This document shows, in pieces, positions 21,905 to 31,000 of a stretch of 45,397 bases of DNA. This DNA comes from Planctomycetaceae bacterium. Its GTDB lineage: Bacteria; Planctomycetota; PLA2. Position 1 is the stretch's first letter, and each line of letters starts with the position of its first letter. The position numbers and the translations under genes were made by a program. Under the pieces are notes generated by a model, which did not search any database, was not told the DNA's origin, and saw only the letters and a program-made list of their open reading frames with translations. The DNA lies in assembly GCA_011525755.1 (NCBI GenBank), contig WYBS01000070.1, positions 1 to 45,397 on the forward strand, given 5' to 3'.

Positions 21905-23164
21905 TCACCTTCGCTGGATGGACGTGGAGGTCTCGAGGATGGGGAGCATCACGGAGATGACGATGAAGCCGACGACGAACGCGAGGCCGACGATCAGCAT
22001 CGGCTCGAGGACGGCCAGCGCGCGGGTCGTCGAGGTCTCGATCTCCTCCTCGTACGCCTGCGCCACCCGCTCGAGCATCTCCTCGAGCTGGCCGGTCTGC
22101 TCGCCGACCGCGACCATGTAGCCGACGACCGGCGGGAAGACGCCCGATTTCTTGAGCGGCGTCGCGATGTCCGCTCCCTCGAGGATGCGCGTGCGCACGT
22201 CCTCGAGGACGCGCTCCATGAGCTTGTTGTCGAGGATCGTCTTGACGATCGCGAGCGACTCCAGCACGGTCACGCCCGACCGGAGGAGCGTCGACATCGT
22301 GACCGCGAAGCGGCTCACGATCTGCTTCTTGAAGAGGTCGCCCACGACGGGGAGCCGGAGCTTCAAGGAGTCGAACCAGAAGCGGATGTGCGGCTGCGAG
22401 AGGAGCGCGTAGCGCCAGACGATCCAGAGGCCGAAGACGAGGAACAGCAGCCACGTCCCGTTGCCCTGGAGGAAGCGCGACGTCCAATCGAGGACGCGCG
22501 TCATCCACGGCAGCTCGGTCCCGCGCGCCTTCGCGATCGCGATCAGCTTCGGGACGACGAAGTTGACGAGGAAGATGACGACGCCCGCTCCGACGAACAG
22601 CATGATCGCCGGGTAGATGAGCGCGGTCTTGACCTTGCCGCTGACCTTCTGCTGCCGCACCCGGTAGTCGGCGAGCCGCGTGAGCACGGCGTCGAGGTTG
22701 CCCGACGCCTCGCCCGCCTTGACCATGTTCACGAAGAGGTCGTCGAAGAGCCGCGGGTGGAGCGCGAGCGCCTCGCCGAAGCTCTTCCCGCGCACGACCT
22801 GCTCGCGCACGTCGCGGAGGATCACCTCGATGTCCCGGTGCTCCACCTGCTCGATGAGCGCGCCGAGGGCCTGGGCGAGCGGGATGCCCGAGCGGAGCAG
22901 CGTGGCGAGCTGCCGCGTGTAGATGGGGAGCGCGGCGCCCCCCTTGAGGCGCTTCTCGAAGCGGAAGATGCGCCTGAGCGACGTGCGCGGCCTCGCCGTC
23001 TTCTGCCCCGACGTCTCGGCGGAGACGTCAGAGAGGACGAGCTCGGTCACGAGCACGTTCTGGTCGCGGAGCCGCGACCGCGCCTCGCGCGGGGTGTCGG
23101 CGTCGACGATGCCCGCCTTCGCGCCGCCGGAGGGGTCGTAGCCCTTGTACTCGTAGATCGGCAT
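21905..23164 (-). CDS. gspF: T2SS inner-membrane platform protein GspF
   Basis: A 419-residue GspF/PilC protein, the platform that couples the ATPase to pseudopilus growth. It starts MPIYEYKGYDPSGGAKAGIVDADTPREARSRLRDQNV, the standard F N-terminus. Two repeated GspF domains follow: LPIYTRQLATLLRSGIPLAQALGAL at about 90-115 and RFAVTMSTLLRSGVTVLESLAIVK in the second half. Three membrane segments are evident (ALIYPAIMLFVGAGVVIFLVNFVVP, WLLFLVFGLWIVW, PMLIVGLAFVVGFIVISVMLPIL). Its ATG overlaps the gspE stop (ATGA). Confidence 0.94.
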   Translation of the reverse strand: MPIYEYKGYDPSGGAKAGIVDADTPREARSRLRDQNVLVTELVLSDVSAETSGQKTARPRTSLRRIFRFEKRLKGGAALPIYTRQLATLLRSGIPLAQALGALIEQVEHRDIEVILRDVREQVVRGKSFGEALALHPRLFDDLFVNMVKAGEASGNLDAVLTRLADYRVRQQKVSGKVKTALIYPAIMLFVGAGVVIFLVNFVVPKLIAIAKARGTELPWMTRVLDWTSRFLQGNGTWLLFLVFGLWIVWRYALLSQPHIRFWFDSLKLRLPVVGDLFKKQIVSRFAVTMSTLLRSGVTVLESLAIVKTILDNKLMERVLEDVRTRILEGADIATPLKKSGVFPPVVGYMVAVGEQTGQLEEMLERVAQAYEEEIETSTTRALAVLEPMLIVGLAFVVGFIVISVMLPILETSTSIQRR

Positions 23165-24876
23165 CAGAAGGAGTCGAGCTGGGTCACGCGGAGGACCTCG
23201 GCGGGCGTGGTCACGCCCTTCAGGACCTTCTGCGCGCCGTCCATGCGGAGGGTGCGGCAGCCGCGCTCGATCGCCGTCCGCTTGACCACGCTCGAGCTCT
23301 TCCGCTCGATGATCTGGTCCTTGAGCGCGTCGTCGACCGGCATGATCTCGTAGATGCCGGTCCGGTCGGTGTAGCCGGTGTTGAAGCAGCTCGGGCAGCC
23401 GCGGCCGTGGTAGAGCCGCCCGGTCGGGAAGTCGGAGATGGAGAGGCCGATGAGCTTCAGGTCGCGGAGCTCCTCGGGCGTCGGCTCGTGCTCCTCGCGG
23501 CACGCGGGGCAGATGCGGCGGACGAGGCGCTGGGCGATGACGCAGATGACCGACGAGGCGACGAGGTAGGGCTCGATGCCGATGTCCACGAGGCGCGTGA
23601 CCGTGCTCGCGGCATCGTTCGTGTGCAGCGTGGAGTAGACGAGGTGGCCGGTCAGCGCGGCCTGGATCGCGATGCGCGCGGTCTCCACGTCCCGGATCTC
23701 GCCGACCATCATGATGTCCGGGTCCTGGCGCAGGAGGTGGCGGAGCCCCTTGGCGAACGTGAGCCCCTTCTTCTCGTTGATCTGGATCTGGCTGATGCCC
23801 GCGATGTGGTACTCGATCGGGTCCTCGAGCGTGATCACGTTCTCCTGCGAGGAGTTGACCTTCTGGAGGGCGGCGTAGAGCGTCGTGGACTTGCCCGAGC
23901 CGGTGGGGCCGGTGACGAGGATGATGCCGTGCTGGTACTGGATGTAGTGCTCGACCATCCTCAGGTTGTCCGACTCGAGCCCGATCTCCTCGAGCGAGTA
24001 GAGCCGGGCGCTCTTGTCGAGGAGGCGGAGCACGATGCGCTCGCCGTAGTTCGTCGGCACGGCGGAGATGCGGATGTCGACGTCGGCGTCGCCGATCTTC
24101 ACGGTCGCGCGGCCGTCCTGCGGCATCCGGCGCTCCGCGATGTCCATCCCGCCCTGCACCTTGAGGCGGGAGAGGATCGCGTCCTGCACCTTCTTCGGCG
24201 GCGCCTCCATGTCGTAGAGGACGCCGTCGATCCGGTACCGCACCTGGAGGCGGTCCGGGAAGGGCTGGAAGTGCACGTCGCTCGCGCGCATCTTGAGCGC
24301 GTTGAAGAGGATCATGTTGACGAGGCGGATGATCGGCGCCTTGTTCGCGGTCGCGAGCAGGTCCTCCGACTCGTCGATCGCCGCCGCCTCCTTGAGGATG
24401 TCGTCCTCCCGGAGGCCCTCCATCGTCTCGTCGACGAGGCCGCCCGCCTTGTTCTTGTAGGCGCGGTTGATGAGCGAAGTGATCTCGGCGCGCGGCGCGA
24501 GGACGGGCTCCACCTCGCACTGGACCATCGAGGCGAGGTCGTCCATCGGGTGCGTGTCGAGCGGGAAGGCCGTCGCCACCCGCATGGCGCCGTTCTCGCG
24601 GCCGACGCCGACGAGCGCGTAGTTGCGCGCGAAGCCGACGGGCACGTTGCCCACGAAGTCGTCCGGGACGAGCTGGTCCGAGAGGGAGGGGAGGTAGGGG
24701 AGCTCGAGGGCAAAGGCGAGCGTCCGGAGGAGGTCGTTCTCCGACATGTAGCCCTTGTGGAGCATGATCCGCTCGAAGGTCTGGCCGCTCTCCTCCTCGA
24801 GGCGGAAGACCTCCTCCAGCCGCTCGGGATCGAGCAGCTCGTGTTTCCGGATGAACTCGCGGATCAGCTCGCGCAT
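23164..24876 (-). CDS. gspE: T2SS assembly ATPase GspE
   Basis: A 570-residue GspE/PilB ATPase. The N-terminal domain (to about 150) is the family's GspE-N part. Walker A is GPTGSGKST (about 325), Walker B is MVGEIRDVETA, and the Asp/His boxes lie in LEDPIEYHI and LTGHLVYSTLHTNDA. A zinc-binding four-Cys module, CPAC then CPSC separated by about 35 residues, is intact. ATG 24876 is preferred over the longer frame because AAGGAG lies ten bases upstream and MRELIREFIRKHELLD is a typical start. It has its own extended -10 box and a hairpin leader, although gspD lies upstream in the same direction. Confidence 0.95.
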   Translation of the reverse strand: MRELIREFIRKHELLDPERLEEVFRLEEESGQTFERIMLHKGYMSENDLLRTLAFALELPYLPSLSDQLVPDDFVGNVPVGFARNYALVGVGRENGAMRVATAFPLDTHPMDDLASMVQCEVEPVLAPRAEITSLINRAYKNKAGGLVDETMEGLREDDILKEAAAIDESEDLLATANKAPIIRLVNMILFNALKMRASDVHFQPFPDRLQVRYRIDGVLYDMEAPPKKVQDAILSRLKVQGGMDIAERRMPQDGRATVKIGDADVDIRISAVPTNYGERIVLRLLDKSARLYSLEEIGLESDNLRMVEHYIQYQHGIILVTGPTGSGKSTTLYAALQKVNSSQENVITLEDPIEYHIAGISQIQINEKKGLTFAKGLRHLLRQDPDIMMVGEIRDVETARIAIQAALTGHLVYSTLHTNDAASTVTRLVDIGIEPYLVASSVICVIAQRLVRRICPACREEHEPTPEELRDLKLIGLSISDFPTGRLYHGRGCPSCFNTGYTDRTGIYEIMPVDDALKDQIIERKSSSVVKRTAIERGCRTLRMDGAQKVLKGVTTPAEVLRVTQLDSF

Positions 24877-24901
24877 CGACGCTACGCTCCTTGGACGCCG
24901 C

Positions 24902-24920
24902 GCGGACGAAATCCGTCCGC
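24902..24920 (-). promoter_or_regulatory. inverted repeat in the gspE leader
   Basis: A perfect 7-bp inverted repeat (GCGGACG / CGTCCGC, 5-base centre) lies a few bases after the start predicted from the TAGAAT at 24930-24935 and before the gspE ribosome site. It could be an operator or a 5' hairpin. Confidence 0.4.
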
Positions 24921-24929
24921 AAGAGGCCG

Positions 24930-24935
24930 ATTCTA
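24930..24935 (-). promoter_or_regulatory. extended -10 box of gspE
   Basis: TGCTAGAAT (TG-N-TAGAAT) on the minus strand is an extended -10. Predicted start is near 24923, giving a leader of about 47 bases. Confidence 0.55.
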
Positions 24936-24954
24936 GCACGGGACGGCGCTCCGG

Positions 24955-24972
24955 CCCCCGGAGCCCCCTCCC
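24955..24972 (-). repeat. dispersed G-tract element, core form
   Basis: On the minus strand it reads GGGAGGGGGCTCCGGGGG, between the gspD stop and the gspE promoter. Confidence 0.55.
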
Positions 24973-24995
24973 TTAACCCGTTGGGGCGGCGCGAG

Positions 24996-27197
24996 TTACT
25001 TCTTGGCGGCCGCCCGGCTCCGGAGCCGCTGGACCTCCTGCAGGGCGATGTCCGGCGGCACCTCCTGGAAGCGGCCCGCGTCGATGAACGAGCCGATGTC
25101 CATCTCGGCGATGCCCGCCTCGTCGGGGCTCTTGTACCGGGGGTCGTCGCGGAAGTTCTCGTTGAAGATCTCGACGACCTCGATCAGCTCGTCCGCCTTC
25201 ATCTTGGAGATCCAGCTCTGGCGGTGCAGCTCGTCGAAGGAGACCCCGCGCTGCCGCAGGATGTGCGGCGTCACGAAGATGAACAGGTTCCGGTGGACCT
25301 TCCGGCGCGTCTTGTTCTTGAAGAGGTAGCCGAGGACGGGGATGTCGCCGAGCAGCGGGATCTTGTCCTCGCTGAGGGTCTCCTCCTCCCCGATGAGCCC
25401 GCCCATCACGACCGTGTAGCCGTTCGGGAGCGCCACGGTGCTCACGAGGTTGTTCACGATCCGCGGCGGCGGCAGGCCGGCGGCGGACGAGCTGCCGATG
25501 AAGGACGACACCTCGAGCTCGATCTCGAGCCGCAGGTAGTTGTCCGCGCTGATGTGCGGCGACACCGTGAGCGTGACGCCCGCGTTGACGTAATCCTGGA
25601 ATCCCGAGCTCAGCGAGCCCGACGAGAGCTCCGTCTGCTCGCTCACGGGCTGCTGCTGCTCGGACTTGATCGTCGCGGAGGCGTTCTCGTACGTCACGAC
25701 CGACGGCATCGAGAGGATCTTCGCGTTGTTGAGCCGCTGGACCGCCTGGAGGAGGACGGGGATGCCGCCGCTCCGGAAGATGCCGGCCACGAGGCCGCCG
25801 CCCGGGTCGGTGAGGCTCGTCGGCACGTTGATGTCGGGGATCCCGTCGTTGTCCGTGTCCTCGAACGTCGAGAGGCCCCAGTTCGTCACGCCGAAGCCGG
25901 AGGCGTCGTCGCTCGTGAGGCCGCCCGTGTCGATGCCCGTGAGCTCGACGCCGAGCTGGAAGTCGTCCGTCCTCGTGAGGCTGATGAGCGTCGCCTCGAG
26001 GAGGACCTGGTCCTTCGGCATGTCGAGCTGGGCGATGATGTCCTTGAGCGCGATGATCGTCCGCCGGTTCGCGGCGAGGATGAGCGAGTTCGAGACCGGG
26101 TCGGGCACGACCTGCGGCTCGTACTCGTCGCCCTGGCCGCCCGTGCGCCGGATCCCCTGCTGCGTCGGCCGCTGCTGCCCCGGCTGCACCGGCTGGCCCG
26201 GCCCCGGGCCCGTGAGCGCGGTGCCGAGCCCCTCGAGCACCTGGGTGAGCGTGTCGGCGACGTCCTCCGCCTCGACGTGGGAGAGCCGCACGACCTCGAC
26301 CATCGAGGCGGGAGGCGCCTCCTGGTCGAACCTCCCGATCAGCTCGGAGATCAGGTTGTAGTCCTCCTCGGTGGCGGCGATCACGAGCGCGTTGCGCGGC
26401 TCGTACGCGATGATCCGCGGCTCGGGCGACGTCGGCACGCCGGCGGCGGCCTGTCCCCGTGCGACCGGGGCGGCGGCCTCGCGCTGCGCCTCGACGAGCT
26501 GGGTGATGATGTCCGCCACCTCGTCCGCGTACGCGTAGCTGAGCTCGATGAACTTGAGGACGACCTGCTTGCCCTCCGGCCGCACGTCCATCTGCCGGAT
26601 CAGCTGCGCCATGGCGGAGACCGTCGGCGCGTAGTCCATGATGATGATGCTCTGCGAGCCGGGCACCTCGTGGACGCGCCCGATGCCCGCCGGCGTGACC
26701 ATCGTCGAGAGCGCGGTCCGGAGCATCGTCAGGTTCTCGATGTTCCGGATCGGGATCGCGCAGCTGATGTAGAGGCCGTCGTTGTCCTCGAACTGCGGGA
26801 GGTCCTTGTAGTCGACGTAGACGGCCTTGTTCTTGACGAGGTTGTTGGTCGAGCGCGAATCGATCGCGAGGTAGATCTCGTAGCCCTTGGGCCCGATCGG
26901 GATGAGCGTGAGCTCGTAGAAGGCGAGGATCGCGCGGAACGTGTCGAAGAGCCGGTTCTTCGGGACCCGGTGGGTCAGGTTCGCCCCGAGGGTCGAGCCC
27001 TTCTGGAGCTTCTGGCTGTTCGGGTCGTAGAGGATCGGCCTGTTGGTCGCCTTGCTGATGTTCTCGAGGAACTCGGAGAGCTGCAGCTCCTTCGTGAGCC
27101 TGATGTCGACGAGCTCCTCGTCCGCTCCCTGCCCGAACACCGGTCCCGCGGCCAACGCGCACACGAAGACCGCCGTGAGCCAGAGGCCCTTCCGCAT
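24996..27197 (-). CDS. gspD: T2SS outer-membrane secretin GspD
   Basis: A 733-residue secretin. A signal peptide (KGLWLTAVFVCALAAGPVFGQ) is followed by N-terminal ring domains (VDIRLTKELQLSEFLENISKATNR as N0; IIIMDYAPTVSAMAQLIRQMD and NALVIAATEEDYNLISELIGRFD as N1/N2 repeats). A Gln/Gly/Pro-rich loop lies near residue 340. The secretin core has VLLEATLISLTRTDDFQLGVEL and ends with VPLLGDIPVLGYLFKNK and VHRNLFIFVTPHIL. It forms the outer-membrane channel. ATG 27197 has AGGAGG seven bases upstream. No GspC, S, K, L, M or O gene is in the window, so these must be elsewhere or replaced. Confidence 0.94.
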   Translation of the reverse strand: MRKGLWLTAVFVCALAAGPVFGQGADEELVDIRLTKELQLSEFLENISKATNRPILYDPNSQKLQKGSTLGANLTHRVPKNRLFDTFRAILAFYELTLIPIGPKGYEIYLAIDSRSTNNLVKNKAVYVDYKDLPQFEDNDGLYISCAIPIRNIENLTMLRTALSTMVTPAGIGRVHEVPGSQSIIIMDYAPTVSAMAQLIRQMDVRPEGKQVVLKFIELSYAYADEVADIITQLVEAQREAAAPVARGQAAAGVPTSPEPRIIAYEPRNALVIAATEEDYNLISELIGRFDQEAPPASMVEVVRLSHVEAEDVADTLTQVLEGLGTALTGPGPGQPVQPGQQRPTQQGIRRTGGQGDEYEPQVVPDPVSNSLILAANRRTIIALKDIIAQLDMPKDQVLLEATLISLTRTDDFQLGVELTGIDTGGLTSDDASGFGVTNWGLSTFEDTDNDGIPDINVPTSLTDPGGGLVAGIFRSGGIPVLLQAVQRLNNAKILSMPSVVTYENASATIKSEQQQPVSEQTELSSGSLSSGFQDYVNAGVTLTVSPHISADNYLRLEIELEVSSFIGSSSAAGLPPPRIVNNLVSTVALPNGYTVVMGGLIGEEETLSEDKIPLLGDIPVLGYLFKNKTRRKVHRNLFIFVTPHILRQRGVSFDELHRQSWISKMKADELIEVVEIFNENFRDDPRYKSPDEAGIAEMDIGSFIDAGRFQEVPPDIALQEVQRLRSRAAAKK

Positions 27198-27217
27198 CTG
27201 CCTACCTCCTGGACGCC

Positions 27218-27245
27218 AAGGTACCGGGCTTCGGTCCCGTGGCAA
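27218..27245 (-). promoter_or_regulatory. possible promoter of gspD
   Basis: On the minus strand TTGCCA (27240-27245) and TACCTT (27218-27223) are 16 bases apart. Predicted start is near 27211, ahead of the AGGAGG site. Confidence 0.4.
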
Positions 27246-27368
27246 CGGGGTACCACGTTCTTCCGACAACTAGTGGACGCGCCCCGGACGGAGGTTCTTC
27301 CCCGCCTTGGCGTTTTGGGGCCGAGGCGACGCGAACGGTCCGCGGGCGCGCCGAAGGTGCGGAAGGGA

Positions 27369-27383
27369 GGGGGGCCCGGGGGG
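27369..27383 (+). repeat. dispersed G-tract element
   Basis: Six G, CCC, six G, just past the 3' end of the zinc-ribbon gene. The inverted copy at 36716-36730 is the same G6-CCC-G6 form. Confidence 0.5.
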
Positions 27384-27389
27384 AGGCGC

Positions 27390-27683
27390 CTACAGGACGT
27401 ACCGGTAGATCAGGTAGGCGACGAACGCGGCGAGGCAGAGGAGGACCACGACGAAGGAGGCCGTGGAGCCGGCGGTCCGGGGCCCCCTGCGGAAGAAGCC
27501 GATGCGCCGGCTGTTCCTGGGGAGCGGCCTCGGCTTCCTGTGCGCGTCGGTGCATCGGCCGCACAGGCCCTCGACGGGGCCCTTGTACCTGAAGTAGATC
27601 GGCCTGCCGCACTTCCGGCACGGCTTGTCGAGGCCGACGACCGGGCGCGCGGGTTTCCCGGGTTGAATCGAAGACGGTTCCAC
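27390..27683 (-). CDS. zinc-ribbon protein with C-terminal membrane anchor
   Basis: A 97-residue protein from GTG 27683. CRKC and CGRC, separated by 15 residues (GRPIYFRYKGPVEGL between), look like a four-Cys zinc ribbon at about 22-43. A basic linker (HRKPRPLPRNSRR) precedes a single membrane helix FVVVLLCLAAFVAYLIY at the very end, so the zinc module faces the cytoplasm and the protein is tail-anchored. I know no function for this arrangement. It stands alone between gspD and rpsU; the 190 bases between it and gspD hold only the gspD promoter. Confidence 0.65.
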   Translation of the reverse strand: MEPSSIQPGKPARPVVGLDKPCRKCGRPIYFRYKGPVEGLCGRCTDAHRKPRPLPRNSRRIGFFRRGPRTAGSTASFVVVLLCLAAFVAYLIYRYVL

Positions 27684-27799
27684 GACCGGGTTTTCGACCG
27701 GCGGCCGGTGCCACTTGATGGCTCGAGCGGCACGGACGGCGCCGGGTGAGACTCGGAATCACGATAGTGGACGGGGCCCAGTATCAGGAATCGCTCAGC

Positions 27800-27828
27800 T
27801 TGACCGTCCCCCCGGCCGACCATACTAT
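27800..27828 (+). promoter_or_regulatory. strong promoter of rpsU
   Basis: TTGACC (27800-27805) and TACTAT (27823-27828) are separated by 17 bases, the best sigma-70-type promoter in the window. An imperfect 9-bp palindrome (27830-27850, centre CTA) spans the predicted start site. Confidence 0.7.
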
Positions 27829-27872
27829 GAATGTTTCCCTAGGAGACATTTCAGGAGGGTTCGAACAAACGG

Positions 27873-28061
27873 ATGGTGAAGGTCCAGGTCAAGGCCAACG
27901 AGCCGCTTGAAAAGGCGCTGCGCCGGCTGAGAAAAATCTGCAACAACGAGGGCGTGACCCGGGAGATGAAACGGGCCGCCGTGTACGAGAAGCCGAGCGA
28001 ACGCCGGCGCCGCAAGGAGCGCGAGCGACTGAAGGCCATCCGTCTGTCCGGCCGTATCTAG
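27873..28061 (+). CDS. rpsU: 30S ribosomal protein S21
   Basis: A 62-residue S21: VKVQVKANEPLEKALRRLRKICNNEGVTREMKRAAVYEKPSERRRRKERERLKAIR. The length, the RRLRK segment and the run of basic residues near the C-terminus are typical. S21 binds the 30S platform and helps mRNA engagement. ATG 27873 follows AGGAGG (27853-27858), 14 bases away, a longer gap than usual. A strong promoter lies upstream. The next gene starts 28 bases after the stop without its own evident promoter. Confidence 0.95.
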   Translation: MVKVQVKANEPLEKALRRLRKICNNEGVTREMKRAAVYEKPSERRRRKERERLKAIRLSGRI

Positions 28062-28089
28062 TCTCCGGGGGAGGCCTCACGGGGGAGAA

Positions 28090-31000
28090 GTGGGCCGAGG
28101 ACCTTTCCGCTACCCGTTCCCGCTCTGGGCCCTCTACCCGGCGGTGCTCCTCTCGGGCTTCACCGCGCTCGTCTACGAGGTCGTCTGGGCGCGGCGCCTC
28201 GCGCTCGTCCTCGGCTCCGCCACGTCCGCCGCCTCGGCCGTCCTCTCGGCGTTCATGTTCGGCCTCGCGGCCGGCGCGCTCCTCGTCGGGTGGCGCGCCG
28301 ACGCCTCGCGGCGGCCGCTGCGCTGGTACGGCGTCCTCGAGATCGGGATCGGCGTCTACGCGCTCGCGTTCGACTCGCTCCTCGATCTCGCCGGCGGCCT
28401 GCTCGCCGCGGAGCCCTGGCTCTGCTCCTTCGCGCTCCTGTCGCTGCCCGCGGCGCTGATGGGCGGCACGCTGCCCGTGCTCGCGCGCGCCGCGTCCGAC
28501 ACCACCCAGCGCGCCACGCGCGCGTTCGGAAGTCTCTACGGCGTCAACACGCTCGGCGCGGTCCTCGGCGCCCTGCTCGCCGCCGTCGTGCTGCTCGAGG
28601 CGTTCGGACTCCCGGGAGCGACCCGGTTCGCCGCCGTGCTCAACCTCGCGCTCGGCGTCGGGTTCTGGGTGCTGGCGATGCTCGCGGGCGAGCGGAGCGT
28701 GTATGTGCCCGACGAGGAGGCGCCGCCCACGCGCCCCCTCGGCGACGCGGAGCCCGCGATCCTCCTCGCGTTCTTCCTCGCGGGTTTCGCCGCCCTGGGC
28801 CTCGAGATGGCGTGGTTCCGGGTGCTCGTCTACTACCTCGAGGGGTTCACGATCGCCTTCGGGCTCATGCTCGCGGCCTACCTGCTCGGGCTCGGCGCGG
28901 GCGCGCTCGGCGGGACGGCGCTCGCGCTCCTCGCGAGGAACCCGCGCCGGCTGCTCGCGCGGATCCTGCTCGTCGAGGCGGTCCTCGCGCTCGCGACGTT
29001 CCTCTTCGTCACCCCGCTCGGCGACTCGCTCGAGACGATGCGGGAGGGCTACAAGCTGAAGGACGCGATCGACTCCGCATACGCGGCGAGGCTCTTCTGG
29101 ACGGCGCTCGTCGTCGTGCTGCCGGCGACCTTCTGCGCAGGCATGCTCATGCCGGTCGTCGCGCGGATCACGCTCGCGGACCGCGAATCGATCGGCCTCC
29201 ACACGGGTGTCGTCTACGCGGTATCGACCTTCGGGGCGGTGCTCGCGCCGCCGATCGTGGCGTTCGCCCTCCTGCCCGCCCTCGGGGCGCCGAAGACGAT
29301 CGCCGCCCTGGGCGCGGTCCTGCTCCTCGCGGGGACCGCCGTGGCGTTCGCCCGCGGACTTCGCGAATGGGCCTTCGCGGGCGGCGCGGCCGTCGCGCTC
29401 GTGGCCCTGTGCCTCGCGGCGGGGCTCGGGACGCCGCTCGTCGAGCGCTCCCACGTCCTGCGCTCGGGGAAGCCGCGCCGCCTCCTCCACGCGGACCCCG
29501 GCCGGATGTGCGACGTCGCGGTCGTCGAGGAGGTCCCGGATGCCACGCGCCGCCTCTACCTCGACGGGTTCAGCGCCGCCGAGACGGGCGCCCACTACGC
29601 GTACATGCGCATGCAGGGGCACCTGCCGATGCTCCTCCACCCGGCCCCCGAGCGGGTCCTCGTGATCGCGTTCGGGACCGGGACGACGGCGGGCGCCGTG
29701 GCGTGCCACGCGGAGGCGAAGGAGATCGTCTGCGTCGAGATCGAGCCGGGCGTGTACGACGTCGCGCCCTACTTCGAGGCGGAGAACCGGAACGTGCTCG
29801 CGGACCCGCGCGTGAAGCGCGTGGTGGCGGACGGGCGGACCTACGTCCGGACGGCGGGCACGTTCGACGTGATCACGCTCGAGCCCCTCATGCCCTACAC
29901 GCCGCAGGCGGTCCACTTCTACACGAAGGAGTTCTACGAGCTCGCGCGGTCCGCGCTGAAGCCCGGGGGCATCTGCTGCCAGTGGATCCCGCCGCAGGGG
30001 GTCTCCGGGGACGACTTCCGGATGCTCGTCAAGTCGGCCGTCGCCGCGTTCCCGCACGTCTCCCTCTGGTACTTCCCCCACGCCGTGCTGGTGCTCGGGA
30101 CCGACGCGGAGCCGCGCATCGATCCGGGGCAGCTCGTGATGCGCGTGAACACCGCGAAGGTGCTCGAGGACCTCCGGTTCGCGGCGGTCGAGGACGGACC
30201 GCACCTCCTCGGCGCGCACGTCGTCTCGGGCGCCGCGCTCAGGGCCGCGGTCGAGGACGCGGAACCGATGACCGACGACCGTCCGGAGCTCGAGTTCCGG
30301 CCGCTCGCGCGCGGGCTCGGCCGGAAGAGCGTCCAGTGCCACGCCGAGGTTCTCGAGTTCCTGCGCGACCACCACGACCGGAGCGCCCCGTGGCTTGCGG
30401 GCGTGCCCGGCGTCGACGGCACGCTGGCCACGGGCGGCTCGATCCTCGCGCTGCTCGCGCGGGAGCTGCGGGCACGGCTCGACAACGCGCCGTCGCCCGC
30501 GTCCGCGGACTACGACGCCGTGCTCGAGAAGGACGGCGACTCGCTCGTCGCGCGCGTCCAGCGCGACCGGATCCGCTACGTGGAGTTCATGGAGGCCGGC
30601 CGGTTCGAGGAGGCGGCGCAGCTCGCCCACGCGCCCGACCGGAGCCGGGCCTACCTCGAGCTCGCGAAGGCGGAGAAGGGGGATGCGCGCCGCTACTACC
30701 TCACCCTCGCGGTCCGAGAGAACGCGCTCCTCGATCCGCGGGAGAAGCGCGCATCGGCCGACCTCCTCGACGAGCTGGCGGAGGGTCTTTCCGGGGCCGA
30801 GAAGCGCTTCTGCGGGAACCGCGCGCGCTTCCTCCGCGGCGAGCCCTTCGAGGCGGGCGAGGAGGCCCCCCCCGGGATCCCGGTTCCGGACATCCGGCCG
30901 GCGCTCGAGGGCGGGGACGAGGAGGGGGCGCGGGGGATCCTCGAGCGGGCGCGGCAGGCGGACCTCGGCGGCGCCGTCGATCGCGCGGCGTGGGAGTGGT

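Noticed and set aside
27830-27850. Imperfect 9-bp palindrome in the rpsU leader
   Set aside because: It begins before the predicted transcription start and includes a G-T pair; could be an operator, but not called as a separate regulatory element.
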